Of a stretch of DNA of 64,000 nt, positions 1-10,224 are shown in pieces. Origin of the DNA: Sphingomonas metalli (GTDB taxonomy: Bacteria; Pseudomonadota; Alphaproteobacteria; Sphingomonadales; Sphingomonadaceae). The notes beneath the pieces were generated by a model. That model was given only the letters and a program-made list of their open reading frames with translations. It made no database searches and was not told where the DNA came from. A program made the position numbers and the translations under genes. The stretch is taken from positions 372,001-436,000 of the forward strand of contig NZ_BMIH01000001.1 in assembly GCF_014641735.1 (NCBI RefSeq). The letters run 5' to 3'. The stretch's first letter is position 1. Every line of letters begins with the position of its first letter.

Positions 1-1
1 G

Positions 2-292
2 CTGCGCCTGAAGGGGTGGCGCATCCTCGACCACCGCGTCCGCACCCCGGCGGGCGAGGTCGATCTGGTCGCGCGCAAGGGCAATCTCGTCGCCTTTGTC
101 GAGGTGAAGGCGCGCCGCACCGCCGCCGAGCTCGACCATGCCATCGACCAGCGCCGCCTCGCCCGCGTCGCCGCCGCGGCGGAGGTGCTGATGCCGCGCT
201 ACGCAGGGCCGGGCGACGACATTCGCGTCGACGTGATCCTGATCGCACCGGGCACCCGGCCGCGCCATATCGAGAATGCCTGGATCGGCTGA
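2..292 (+). CDS. yraN: YraN/UPF0102 family protein, truncated at the window edge
   Basis: The frame is open from the window edge to a TGA at 290-292, so the N-terminus is missing and 96 codons remain. It shows the family hallmarks GEVDLVARKG and FVEVKAR, whose Asp and Glu-x-Lys are the metal-site residues of the restriction-endonuclease-like fold of UPF0102. The family is usually about 120 residues, so some 25 are missing. An internal ATG at 104 lies inside the conserved FVEVKAR block and is not a credible start. The cellular role is not established. gshB follows after 87 bp on the same strand, an arrangement common in this group. Confidence 0.85.
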   Translation: MRLKGWRILDHRVRTPAGEVDLVARKGNLVAFVEVKARRTAAELDHAIDQRRLARVAAAAEVLMPRYAGPGDDIRVDVILIAPGTRPRHIENAWIG

Positions 293-379
293 ACGGCCGC
301 GATCGCCGCTGTTCCGCTTCCGGCCCAGCCTGTATGCGAGCGGCGACCTGCCGCCGTCCCGACCTGTTGAGGATTTCGC

Positions 380-1348
380 ATGACCATGACCGTCGCCGTC
401 CAGATGGACCCGCTCGACTCGATCAATATCGCCGGCGATTCGACCTTCGCGCTGATGCTCTCGGCCCAGGCGCGCGGGCACCGGCTGTTCCACTACGACG
501 CGGGCGATCTCAACTGGTCGGACGGGCGGCTCTGGACGCGGGCGCATCCCGTGACCGTGCAGCGCGTCGCGGGCAACCACTATCGCTTCGACGAACCGGT
601 AAGCCTCGACCTGGGCGCAGAGGCCGACGTGGTCCTGATGCGGCAGGACCCACCCTTCGACCTCGGCTATATCACCGCGACGCATCTGCTCGAGCGGATC
701 GCCGAACACACCCTGGTCGTGAACAATCCCCGCAGCGTCCGCAACGCGCCGGAAAAGGTCTTCGTGCTCGACTATCCGCAGTTCATGCCGCCGACGCTCG
801 TGACCCGGTCGCTCGAGGAGACGCGCGCGTTCCTGAAGCGGCATGGGGCGATCGTTGTCAAACCGCTGCACGGCAATGGCGGCAAGGCGATCTTCCGCGT
901 CGGCCCTGAGGGCGAGAACCTCTCGGCGTTGCTCGAGGTCTTCAACCAGACGTGGCGCGAGCCGCACATGGTCCAGGCCTTCCTGCCCGCGGTGGCGAAG
1001 GGCGACAAGCGGATCGTGCTGGTCGATGGCGAAGTGGCGGGCGCGATCAACCGCCTGCCCGGTGAAGGCGAGATCCGCAGCAATCTCGCGGTCGGCGGCT
1101 CGGCAGAGAAGACCGAATTGACCGCGCGCGAGCAGAAAATCTGCGCGGTGCTCGGGCCCGAGCTCAAGCGGCGCGGGCTGCTCTTCGTCGGGATCGACGT
1201 GATCGGCGGCGAATGGCTGACCGAGATCAACGTCACCTCCCCCACCGGCATCGTCGCGATCGAGCGGTTCGACGGCACCGACGTGGCGGGCATGATCTGG
1301 GACGCGATCGAGGCGCGGGTCGGAGAGAAAGCCGCCAGCCCGCGTTGA
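380..1348 (+). CDS. gshB: glutathione synthetase
   Basis: 322 aa, normal length for GshB. It catalyses ATP-dependent ligation of gamma-glutamylcysteine and glycine in the cytosol, the last step of glutathione synthesis. The N-terminal domain has the family signature VAVQMDPLDSIN. The ATP-grasp domain shows VVKPLHGNGGKAIFRV (about residues 158-173) and the metal/ATP motif TEINVTSPTG (about 281-290). The ATG at 380 is preceded by GAGG about 8 bases upstream; a second in-frame ATG lies two codons later. A DedA gene starts 7 bp after the stop and is probably cotranscribed. Confidence 0.95.
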   Translation: MTMTVAVQMDPLDSINIAGDSTFALMLSAQARGHRLFHYDAGDLNWSDGRLWTRAHPVTVQRVAGNHYRFDEPVSLDLGAEADVVLMRQDPPFDLGYITATHLLERIAEHTLVVNNPRSVRNAPEKVFVLDYPQFMPPTLVTRSLEETRAFLKRHGAIVVKPLHGNGGKAIFRVGPEGENLSALLEVFNQTWREPHMVQAFLPAVAKGDKRIVLVDGEVAGAINRLPGEGEIRSNLAVGGSAEKTELTAREQKICAVLGPELKRRGLLFVGIDVIGGEWLTEINVTSPTGIVAIERFDGTDVAGMIWDAIEARVGEKAASPR

Positions 1349-1355
1349 CCGGGGC

Positions 1356-1964
1356 GTGACCGCCTTCATTCTCGAATGGATCGCCCGCGGCGGCTATTGG
1401 GGCATCTTCGCCCTGATGGCGCTGGAGAATATCGTGCCGCCCATTCCGTCGGAGGTCATCATGGGCCTCGGCGGCATGGCGGTGGCGCGCGGCCATATGC
1501 AGCTCGGATGGCTGATCGCGGCGGGCACCGCGGGCACCGTGGCGGGCAATTACTTCTGGTACGCGGTCGGCCGACGGTTCGGCTATCTGGGTCTCAGGCC
1601 CTTCATCGACCGGTGGGGTCGATGGCTGACGCTCGAATGGGAGGATGTCGAGCGGATCACCCGCTTCTTCCACGATCGCGGCGGCTGGGTCGTGTTCGTG
1701 TTCCGCTTCATGCCGACCTTCCGCACCATGGTCTCGCTGCCCGCGGGCATGTCGGCGATGCCGCGCTGGAAGTTCCTGCTCTGGACGGCGGCGGGCTCGG
1801 CGATCTGGAACAGCGTGCTCGCCGCAGCCGGGCTGATCCTCGACCGGCGCTTTCAGGAGCTGGACCGTTATGTCGGCCCGGTCGCCGTCGCGCTGACGGT
1901 GGGGATCGTGGGGTTCTATATTTACCGGGTGATGACGTGGCGGCCGCGTGCGCGGCGGGGGTAA
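1356..1964 (+). CDS. DedA family (VTT domain) membrane protein
   Basis: 202 aa integral inner-membrane protein. The N-terminal re-entrant segment IVPPIPSEVIMGLGG (about residues 24-38) and the downstream FRFMPTFRTMVSLPAG stretch (about 117-132) are DedA/VTT hallmarks. The C-terminus has a last hydrophobic helix followed by an Arg-rich tail. Family members act in polyprenyl-phosphate or phospholipid recycling and membrane homeostasis; the substrate here cannot be read from sequence. The start is a GTG 7 bp after the gshB stop, chosen because it keeps the first transmembrane region intact. Confidence 0.88.
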   Translation: MTAFILEWIARGGYWGIFALMALENIVPPIPSEVIMGLGGMAVARGHMQLGWLIAAGTAGTVAGNYFWYAVGRRFGYLGLRPFIDRWGRWLTLEWEDVERITRFFHDRGGWVVFVFRFMPTFRTMVSLPAGMSAMPRWKFLLWTAAGSAIWNSVLAAAGLILDRRFQELDRYVGPVAVALTVGIVGFYIYRVMTWRPRARRG

Positions 1965-2009
1965 ACCCGGAGAACCGGGCACAGCTCTTGGTCGTCGGCG
2001 CGCCCCCCT

Positions 2010-2162
2010 TCACCCTTCCGCCGGCCGCTCGCCGACGCCGCGGCAGCGGTCGGAGCAATATTTGACCTGATCCCAGTCGCGCGCCCATTTCTTGCGCCAG
2101 GCGAACGGCCGGTGGCAGCTCGCGCAGATCTTTTCCGGCAGATGCGGCTTTCGGTGCGCCAC
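2010..2162 (-). CDS. DUF2256 zinc-ribbon small protein
   Basis: A 50 aa ORF with GTG start. It has paired cysteines (CASC and YCSDRC) around the conserved block [17 protein letters not shown], which is the DUF2256 signature. Four cysteines suggest one bound zinc. The start lies 3 bp after the stop of the 131 aa upstream ORF, so it is the third member of a coupled minus-strand unit headed by the FNT channel. The family role is unknown. I judge it real because the conserved motif spans nearly the whole ORF. Confidence 0.8.
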   Translation of the reverse strand: MAHRKPHLPEKICASCHRPFAWRKKWARDWDQVKYCSDRCRGVGERPAEG

Positions 2163-2165
2163 GGG

Positions 2166-2561
2166 TCAGCGTCGCCGTGCCAGCAGCCGGGTGATCTCCC
2201 GCTCCCCGACGCGTACCGCGGCGACGGCGATCCGCTCGGATGCCCAGCCGATCGCCCAGCCGGCCGCCAGTCCGATGATCTGCCGCTTGCCATTCTCCGC
2301 CACGCGGACCGCGGGCGGCGCGTCGGTCGCCACAGCCGGAGACGGCGACGACGCTGCCTTCGCCAAAGCGGCACGGGCTCCGGTCGCAACCAGCTGGCTC
2401 GCCAGCATCCGCGCGCCGCTGCGCATCACGGCCGGCCGGCGCAGCACCGCGCCGACCAGGATCGTCGCGGCCGCGATGGCGAGCAGCGGCGGGGCGCCGT
2501 TCTCCTCGGCCGTTGCGCTCCTGCGGGCGAGCGTCTGCACCGCCACCGTCGTCTGCGTCAC
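2166..2561 (-). CDS. unknown small protein with two hydrophobic segments
   Basis: 131 aa. I do not recognise the family. Its GTG start overlaps the stop of the upstream FNT gene as GTGA (2558-2561), a sign of translational coupling. It has an Ala/Val-rich hydrophobic stretch near residues 26-40 and a second, Gly/Ala/Trp-rich one near 96-116 (GLAAGWAIGWASERIAVAA). The linker between them is Ala/Pro-rich, and the C-terminus is very basic (LLARRR). It is probably a small membrane or membrane-associated protein. The DUF2256 gene starts 3 bp downstream. A role linked to the FNT channel is only inferred from coupling. Confidence 0.6.
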   Translation of the reverse strand: MTQTTVAVQTLARRSATAEENGAPPLLAIAAATILVGAVLRRPAVMRSGARMLASQLVATGARAALAKAASSPSPAVATDAPPAVRVAENGKRQIIGLAAGWAIGWASERIAVAAVRVGEREITRLLARRR

Positions 2562-3397
2562 CCCTGGTCCTCCCCGTCCTCGGCATCGCTGCGCACCTGC
2601 GCATGGGCGAGCACCGCGAACAAGCCCGCGCCGCCGACCAGATTGCCCAGCACCGCCGGGGCGATCAGCGCGAACAGCGTCTCGCCCACGCCGGCATGCC
2701 CTGCGAACATCAGCAGGAACGCCTCGTCCGACCCGACCACCGAATGGCTGAACCCGGCGATCGCGACGATATAGGTGATCGCGAAGATGACGAGAAACGC
2801 CTGCGCCCGCGCATTGGGCAGGATCCATGCGATCGTCGCGATCAGGAAGCCGGCGGGGATCGCGTTGAGGAAGGTCTCGCCCGGCCCCAGTTCGCGGATA
2901 CGCCCGGAAATCTCGATCGCGGCTATCCGCAGGTCGTGATCACCCAATATGCCCGCGGCCATCAGCCCGGCCGCTATGCACGTTCCGATGAGGTTGGCGC
3001 TCAGCACCAGCGCCCATAGCCTCGCCGTTCGCCCCAAGGCCTGCCAGGACGGGCGGGTGACGAGCGGCAGCATCGCCGTGACGGTGCTTTCGGTGAAGAG
3101 CTGGAGCCGCCCGAGAATGACGATCAGGAAGCCGATCGGATAGCCCAGCGAGACCACCAGATCGCGCCACGGCGCGTCCGGCAGATCGCGCTGCAACGCC
3201 GCCTCCGCCAGCAACGAACTGTTGATCGCCAGCCCCGCCGCCAGGCCCGACCAGATCAGCGCCGCCGCCGGCCGGGCCAGCTCCGCCTCGCCCTCTTCGC
3301 GCACCGCGCGATGGAGCTCGCGGGCATTGGCCGCCTTCAGCTCCTCGACATCGTCGTCCTGGGCGCGGGGCGCTTCGTCTGCCATCGACAACGACAA
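2558..3397 (-). CDS. formate/nitrite transporter (FNT) family protein
   Basis: 279 aa with an acidic, charged cytoplasmic N-terminus of about 50 residues and then six predicted membrane helices. The region around GYPIGFLIVILGRLQLFTESTV matches the FNT pore region, and HSVVGSDEAF and GNLVGG are typical of the second half. It most resembles the YfdC-like branch, which has a longer N-terminus than FocA. FNT proteins are pentameric channels for small anions; the substrate is not assignable here. It is divergent from trmB with only 50 bp between starts and is followed by two coupled small genes. Confidence 0.85.
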   Translation of the reverse strand: MSLSMADEAPRAQDDDVEELKAANARELHRAVREEGEAELARPAAALIWSGLAAGLAINSSLLAEAALQRDLPDAPWRDLVVSLGYPIGFLIVILGRLQLFTESTVTAMLPLVTRPSWQALGRTARLWALVLSANLIGTCIAAGLMAAGILGDHDLRIAAIEISGRIRELGPGETFLNAIPAGFLIATIAWILPNARAQAFLVIFAITYIVAIAGFSHSVVGSDEAFLLMFAGHAGVGETLFALIAPAVLGNLVGGAGLFAVLAHAQVRSDAEDGEDQG

Positions 3398-3447
3398 CGG
3401 CTCGCTCCGGCCTTTGCTCCTAGGGTGCGCCTCGCTAAGGCGCCGCC

Positions 3448-4128
3448 ATGAACGATCCCGTCACGATCCGCCGTCTCTATGGCCGCCGGCAGGGCCACAA
3501 GCTGCGCGCCGGCCAGGCCGCGCTGGTCGAGGCGTTGCTGCCGCGCATCGCCGTCCCTGAGACCGGGCCGCTGGACGCGGCGACGCTGTTCGGTGACGAG
3601 CGCCCGCTTCAGCTGGAGATCGGCTTCGGCGCGGGCGAGCATCTCGCCGGTCAGGCTGCCGCCCATCCGGATACCGGCTTCATCGGCTGCGAGCCCTTCC
3701 TCAACGGCGTGGTCGGCGCGCTGAACCATGTCCGCGACGGCGATCTTAGCAATGTCCGCCTGCATATGGGCGACGCTTTGGAAGTGCTGGAGCGGCTGCC
3801 CGACGCCGCGCTGTCGCGCGTCTACCTGCTCCATCCCGATCCCTGGCCCAAGGCCCGCCACGCCAAGCGGCGCATGGTCAATCACGGGCCGATGGACATG
3901 ATCGCGCGCAAGCTGATGCCGGGCGGCGAGTTCCGGCTGGGCACGGACGATCCCACCTATTGCCGCTGGGCGATGATGGTGATGAACCAGCGCACCGACT
4001 TTCAATGGCTTGCCGGCAGCGCAGCGGATTTCCTGTCGCGCCCCGCCGACTGGCCGGAAACCCGTTACGAGCGGAAGGCGCGCCGGCAGGGACACGAGGT
4101 CTGGTATTTTCGTTACGCCCGCCGCTAG
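3448..4128 (+). CDS. trmB: tRNA (guanine-N7-)-methyltransferase
   Basis: 226 aa. It methylates N7 of G46 in tRNA using S-adenosylmethionine. The SAM-binding motif LEIGFGAGEHLAGQAA is at about residues 52-67, the signature HPDPWPKARHAKRR at about 130-143, and a TDDPTY-type motif (LGTDDPTYC) near 166. The C-terminus ends in the usual basic region. The start at 3448 gives the normal TrmB N-terminus (IRRLYGRRQGHKLRAGQ). It is a stand-alone gene divergent from the FNT operon; a DUF2721 gene follows 30 bp downstream. Confidence 0.93.
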   Translation: MNDPVTIRRLYGRRQGHKLRAGQAALVEALLPRIAVPETGPLDAATLFGDERPLQLEIGFGAGEHLAGQAAAHPDTGFIGCEPFLNGVVGALNHVRDGDLSNVRLHMGDALEVLERLPDAALSRVYLLHPDPWPKARHAKRRMVNHGPMDMIARKLMPGGEFRLGTDDPTYCRWAMMVMNQRTDFQWLAGSAADFLSRPADWPETRYERKARRQGHEVWYFRYARR

Positions 4129-4158
4129 GATGGCGACATTCTCGACGGAAAGGTCCGC

Positions 4159-4611
4159 ATGATCCCGACACTGCCCGGCGTCGCCACTGTTGCGCAGACG
4201 ATCACGCTGGCTCTGTCGCCGATCTTCATGCTCACCGCGATCGGCCAGCTGCTCAACGTGCTGACCGGCCGGCTCAGCCGCGTCGTCGACCGCGTGCGCG
4301 ACCTGGAGCGGCTGCACCCGCATACCACCGGGCCCGAGCATGACCGGCACGTCTGGGAGTTGCGGCTGCTGGACCGCCGCATCTCGATCATCAACGCCTC
4401 GCTGTTCCTGGCGGTGTCGAGCGCGGTGATGACCGCCTTCGTCGTCGCCAGCCTGTTCGTCGCGACGCTGGCCAAGCTGCATTTCGCCAGCGCCGTGGCG
4501 GTCGCCTTCATCCTCGCCATGCTGCTGCTGATCGCTTCGCTGGTCAGCTTCATGATCGAGGTGCGGGTGTCGCTCCGTGCGATCCATGTCCGCAAAGACC
4601 TGCTGAGCTGA
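4159..4611 (+). CDS. DUF2721 family membrane protein
   Basis: 150 aa. It has an N-terminal hydrophobic region, a charged amphipathic segment (LTGRLSRVVDRVRDLE), then two closely spaced membrane helices (about residues 78-98 and 106-130) and a short charged tail. The pattern of R-L-x-R-V-V-D-R-x-R-x-L followed by LRLLDRRISIINASLF is characteristic of DUF2721. The function is unknown. The ATG at 4159 follows AAGG 7 bases upstream. It lies 30 bp after trmB and may be cotranscribed with it. Confidence 0.8.
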   Translation: MIPTLPGVATVAQTITLALSPIFMLTAIGQLLNVLTGRLSRVVDRVRDLERLHPHTTGPEHDRHVWELRLLDRRISIINASLFLAVSSAVMTAFVVASLFVATLAKLHFASAVAVAFILAMLLLIASLVSFMIEVRVSLRAIHVRKDLLS

Positions 4612-4635
4612 ATCGTCGGAACCGTAGGAAAGCGC

Positions 4636-4661
4636 TGAACCCCGACCGGCTAACCTGCGTT
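4636..4661 (+). promoter_or_regulatory. candidate EcfG (general stress response) promoter
   Basis: TGAAC (4636-4640), a 17-base spacer, then CGTT (4658-4661). The alphaproteobacterial EcfG consensus is GGAAC-N16/17-CGTT, so this is 8 of 9 positions with ideal spacing. Expected transcription start is near 4668, 30 bases upstream of the small ORF at 4700. Confidence 0.5.
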
Positions 4662-4699
4662 ATCCGCCTCCACACTCCCCGGAGGACGGCGCGCGGCTC

Positions 4700-4840
4700 A
4701 TGGTCAGGACTCTCGGCAAGCTGTTGTTGTGGGTCGCGATCCTTGCCTGCCTCGCCGTGGCGGTGGTGCCGCACTTCACAGGCCGGCCGATCGGCCCGTC
4801 ACCGCCGCGCGACCCCGCCGGGGTCAGGCACCCGGCCTGA
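4700..4840 (+). CDS. 46 aa small membrane or exported protein
   Basis: A short ORF from ATG 4700 to TGA 4838-4840. Residues 1-6 are basic (MVRTLGK), followed by a hydrophobic helix LLLWVAILACLAVAVV, then a Pro-rich tail (FTGRPIGPSPPRDPAG). That is either a signal anchor or a single-span small membrane protein. GGAGG lies about 15 bases upstream, rather far from the ATG. An EcfG-like promoter sits just upstream. Its last 17 bases overlap the convergent M20 gene. No family is recognised. The promoter and hydrophobic pattern raise it above a random ORF. Confidence 0.45.
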   Translation: MVRTLGKLLLWVAILACLAVAVVPHFTGRPIGPSPPRDPAGVRHPA

Positions 4841-6158
4841 GCAGGTCGAGCACGGCCGCGGTCATCGCCGTCGCGCCCGTCACGATCGACGGCTCCGGCG
4901 CGATCTTGAACAGCGGCGAATGGTGCGACGGCACGGGCGGACCGCCCGCCTTGGCCGCCGCCAGCACCTCGGCGGGAGTTCCGCCCACGGCGAAGTAATA
5001 GCCCTTCACCCCCGTGTCCGGCTGGACGTAGTAGGCGAAGTCCTCGGCACCCATGCCCTTCTGGTTGAAGGGGATGACGTGATCGGCCCCCAGCGTCTGC
5101 GCCATCACCGCATTCAGCCGCCGGGCGAGCGGGGCGTCGTTGATCGTCGTCGGCGTCCCTTCGGTCACCGTGACCACAGGCATCTTGTCCTCGGGCATGC
5201 CGTTCATGATCCCGATGCCGCGGGCCACGCGCTTGATTCCGGCGAGCAGTTGCGCGCGGGTCGCCTCGTCATTGGCGCGCACCGTCACCTGCAGCTTCGC
5301 CTCGTCGGAGATGATGTTGTGCTTCAGCCCGGCGTGGAAGCTGCCCACGGTGATGACCCCCGGCGCCAGCGGCTGGCGCTCGCGGCTGATGATGCCTTGC
5401 AGGGCGATCACGAGCTGCGAGGCCATATAGACCGGGTCCTTGCCCATATGCGGGCTCGCGCCGTGCGCGCCGATGCCGGGCACGGTGATGTCGACCGAAT
5501 CAGACGAGGAATATTGGATGCCCTCAGACGCCGAGACGGTGCCCGCCGCTCCTTCGGAATTGACGTGGAAGGCCAGTGCATATTCGGGCTTGGGGAAGCG
5601 CGTGTAGAGCCCGTCCTTGAGCAGCGCGGCCGCCCCGCCGACCCGCTCCTCGGCCGGCTGCACGACGAAGACAACGGTGCCGCGCCACCGCTCCCTGAGC
5701 GCCGCCAGCCGCCGCGCGGTCGCCACCATCGCCGTGATGTGCGTATCGTGTCCGCAGGCATGCATCACCGGCGCCTCGACGCCGTCCACCCCGACTTGCC
5801 GGACCTTGGAGGCGTTGGGCAGCCCCGACTTCTCCTCGACCGGCAGTCCGTCCATATCGGCGCGGACCAGCACGACCGGGCCGGCGCCATTCTTCAGCAC
5901 CCCGACCACGCCGGTCCCGCCGACCTTGTCGGTAACGACCATGCCGGGGACCTTGCGCAGCTCGGCGGCCATGCGCGCGCCGGTCTTCACCTCGCGGAAG
6001 CTCAGCTCGGGATTGCGGTGGAACCAGTCCCACAGCGCGCCGAGATCGCGGTCGTAATCCGCCTTGATCGCTGCGGCATAGTCCGGCGGCGTCTGCGCAG
6101 CGACCGCGGTGGCGGACAGACAGGTCGCGGCGAGCGCGAGGGCGGCGGTCAGGCGCAT
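4824..6158 (-). CDS. exported M20 family amidohydrolase (hippurate hydrolase-like)
   Basis: 444 aa from ATG 6158, which gives a clean signal peptide (MRLTAALALAATCLSATAVAAQ) and has AAGGGGA 5 bases upstream; an in-frame ATG 54 bases earlier lacks both. Motifs of the M20D amidohydrolases are present: VRADMDGLPVEE, HACGHDTHITAM (metal and catalytic residues) and PAEERVGGAAALLKDG. Family members hydrolyse N-acyl amino acids or amino acid conjugates. The signal peptide places this one in the periplasm, where it would release amino acids from acylated substrates; the substrate itself is unknown. Confidence 0.88.
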   Translation of the reverse strand: MRLTAALALAATCLSATAVAAQTPPDYAAAIKADYDRDLGALWDWFHRNPELSFREVKTGARMAAELRKVPGMVVTDKVGGTGVVGVLKNGAGPVVLVRADMDGLPVEEKSGLPNASKVRQVGVDGVEAPVMHACGHDTHITAMVATARRLAALRERWRGTVVFVVQPAEERVGGAAALLKDGLYTRFPKPEYALAFHVNSEGAAGTVSASEGIQYSSSDSVDITVPGIGAHGASPHMGKDPVYMASQLVIALQGIISRERQPLAPGVITVGSFHAGLKHNIISDEAKLQVTVRANDEATRAQLLAGIKRVARGIGIMNGMPEDKMPVVTVTEGTPTTINDAPLARRLNAVMAQTLGADHVIPFNQKGMGAEDFAYYVQPDTGVKGYYFAVGGTPAEVLAAAKAGGPPVPSHHSPLFKIAPEPSIVTGATAMTAAVLDLLRPGA

Positions 6159-6237
6159 GGATTCCCCTTTTTTGATTGCGGGGGAAGCTATCCGATTGTG
6201 GGGACGGGGCAAGAGGCTGTGGGCCTGAGCCGCGTCC

Positions 6238-6352
6238 TGCCTCTGACCGTCATCCCCGCGCAGGCGGGGATTCAGACGGTGTGACGTCGGGGCTCCAGCC
6301 GCTATCGTCAGAGGTTATGGATTCCCGCCTGCACGGGGATGACGGTGATTGT
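6238..6352 (+). repeat. palindromic intergenic repeat (REP-like)
   Basis: Two facing arms, CCGTCATCCCCGCGCAGGCG on the left and its near-complement CCCGCCTGCACGGGGATGAC on the right, are separated by about 45 bases. This is the common dispersed palindrome type of sphingomonad genomes (core CGTCATCCC-GC). It fills the gap between the divergent M20 gene and the 3' end of fpr. Confidence 0.7.
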
Positions 6353-6368
6353 GAACGCGGCATTCCGC

Positions 6369-7187
6369 CTAACCGACGAACGCCCGCTCGATCACGAAGG
6401 TGCCGGGATTCGCGTTCGACCCTTCGACGAACCCCCTCTCCTCCAGCAGCTTGGCGAAGTCGCGGATCATCTCGGTCGAGCCGCACAGCATCACGCGATC
6501 GGTCTTCGGGTCGAGCGCCGCTGCGCCCTCGATCCCGGCGAACAGCGTGCCGTCGTCGATCAGCGCGCCCAGCCGCTTGGTGTTGCGGAACGGCTCGCGC
6601 GTGACGGTCGGGATGTAATGGAACTGCGCCGCCGCCTCGTCCGCGATCAGCGGATCCTCGGCCAGCTTGCCGTCGAGCTCGTCATGATAGGCCAGGTCGC
6701 TGACCCGGCGCACCGAATGGGCGATCACCACCTTGTCATAGCCCGAATAGACGTCCGGATCGCGCATCAGCGACAGGAACGGGGCGAGGCCGGTGCCCGT
6801 CGACAGCATGAACAGCCGCTTGCCCGGCAACAGCGCGTCGAGCACGAGCGTGCCCGTCGGCTTCTTGCCCATATAGATGTCGTCGCCGGGCTGGATCAGC
6901 TGGAGCCGGCTGGTCAGCGGCCCGTCCTGCACCTTGATCGACAGGAACTCCAGCTCCTCCGCGTAATGCGGGCTGGCGATCGAATAGGCGCGGACCAGCG
7001 GCTTCTTGTCGCCCGCCAGCCCGATCATCACGAACTCGCCCGAGCGGAAGCGGAAGCTCGCCGGCCGCTCGATTGCGAAGGAGAAGAGATGCTCGTTCCA
7101 GTGGCGGACCCACAGCACCTTGGCCGTCAGGAAGGCGGGGTTCTCGGGCAGTAGCGCAGGCGCGCGGGTCTCGGTGGTGACAGTCAT
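6369..7187 (-). CDS. fpr: ferredoxin--NADP+ reductase
   Basis: 272 aa. It transfers electrons between NADPH and ferredoxin/flavodoxin and contributes to oxidative stress tolerance and Fe-S assembly. The FAD domain holds the RAYSIASPHY motif (about residues 58-67) and the phosphate-binding region GDDIYMGKKPTGTL. The NADP domain has STGTGLAPFLSLMRDP and ends with the characteristic YVxKAFVG-type tail as FVIERAFVG. The start at ATG 7187 gives the usual short N-terminus. It is divergent from uvrB with a 173 bp shared upstream region. Confidence 0.92.
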   Translation of the reverse strand: MTVTTETRAPALLPENPAFLTAKVLWVRHWNEHLFSFAIERPASFRFRSGEFVMIGLAGDKKPLVRAYSIASPHYAEELEFLSIKVQDGPLTSRLQLIQPGDDIYMGKKPTGTLVLDALLPGKRLFMLSTGTGLAPFLSLMRDPDVYSGYDKVVIAHSVRRVSDLAYHDELDGKLAEDPLIADEAAAQFHYIPTVTREPFRNTKRLGALIDDGTLFAGIEGAAALDPKTDRVMLCGSTEMIRDFAKLLEERGFVEGSNANPGTFVIERAFVG

Positions 7188-7316
7188 CAGGGGTCCGGCA
7201 GTGTCTTGCGAATGGCGCGCAATAAGAGGGGGGTGGCGGGGGGTCAACCATAGCGTCCCTCGCCCGGGCCATAGCCGCCCTTCTCCGGGCCCGCCGCCCG
7301 CTGCGACCGGACACGT

Positions 7317-7331
7317 GTTGCTCTGTTGTTC
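7317..7331 (+). promoter_or_regulatory. candidate LexA (SOS) box upstream of uvrB
   Basis: GTTG, seven bases, GTTC, with the second half-site 29 bp before the uvrB ATG. Alphaproteobacterial LexA binds GTTC-N7-GTTC, so one base differs. uvrB is a classical SOS gene, which supports the reading. Confidence 0.4.
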
Positions 7332-7360
7332 CCGCAGCCTGCTTTACCATATGGTTGGGC

Positions 7361-9559
<2,199 letters not shown>

Positions 9560-9605
9560 AATCGCTCGCGCCGACGCCTTTTACCGGCCGTACCGCGCGC
9601 CCCCA

Positions 9606-9735
9606 CCGTTCGTGCCGAGCCTGTCGAAATGCTGTTCTTCTTCCCCCCTAATGGGGCACTCTAAAGAAAGGCAGGGCTTCGACACGCTCAGCCCGAACGG
9701 GGGTGGGTGTCGCGTATCAGCCCGAACGGGGTGGA
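9606..9735 (+). repeat. dispersed palindromic repeat between uvrB and DUF3597 gene
   Basis: The left arm CGTTCGTGCCGAGCCTGTCG (about 9609-9628) faces a near-complementary right arm, CTTCGACACGCTCAGCCCGA (about 9675-9694). A partial third copy, CAGCCCGAACGGGG, is at about 9718-9731. This is a well-known style of sphingomonad intergenic palindrome. It fills most of the space between the two convergent genes. Confidence 0.65.
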
Positions 9736-9746
9736 GAATTCTCAGA

Positions 9747-10205
9747 TCAGTCCTTCAGCCCCGCTGGCACCGTGCCGCCATTCTTCTCCAGTTCGCGCAT
9801 CACCGCCTTGTGCAGCCAGATGTTCATCTCGGCCGAACCGTCCTTCGCGCCGGTATAGCCGAGCTCGGTCGCCAGCTCCTTGCGATTGTCGAGCGAGGAG
9901 TCGAGGTCGAGCAGCTTCATCAGGTCGACGATCGAGGTGCGCCAGTTGAGGTCGGGATTGCCCTTGCGCGCGGCGATCCCGGTCAGCACCGCCTCGACAT
10001 CGACCGGCGTCGCCGGCGCAGCCGGTGCGGCGGCGGGGGCCTGAGCGGCGGGGGCCTGCGGCGTCGCGGCCGTGGTATGCGGGTGCGGGGCGGCCTGCGG
10101 CGCCGAAGCCGGCGTGGCAGGCGTGTCCTTCTTGCCGCTAAACTGACCGCCCAGCGGCCCGTGGTCGCCGAAGATGGCGCTCTTGATCTTGCCGAAAATG
10201 CTCAT
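9747..10205 (-). CDS. DUF3597 domain protein
   Basis: 152 aa. The N-terminus is conserved (MSIFGKIKSAIFGDH), followed by a low-complexity Ala/Pro linker (about residues 30-65) and then the DUF3597 core: VDVEAVLTGIAARKG, LNWRTSIVDLMKLLDLDSS, RKELATELGY and the MNIWLHKAVMRELEKNGG end. The core resembles the fold seen in some LysM-associated and stress proteins, but the function is unknown. It is the second gene of a unit with the PRC-barrel gene 19 bp upstream, itself preceded by an EcfG-type promoter, so general stress induction is likely. Confidence 0.85.
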   Translation of the reverse strand: MSIFGKIKSAIFGDHGPLGGQFSGKKDTPATPASAPQAAPHPHTTAATPQAPAAQAPAAAPAAPATPVDVEAVLTGIAARKGNPDLNWRTSIVDLMKLLDLDSSLDNRKELATELGYTGAKDGSAEMNIWLHKAVMRELEKNGGTVPAGLKD

Positions 10206-10224
10206 GTTCTTTCCTTACAGGGGC

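Noticed and set aside
4743..6284. 513-codon plus-strand open frame opposite the M20 gene
   Set aside because: Antisense shadow, composition Arg/His/Gly-rich; the minus strand has a signal peptide and M20 motifs.
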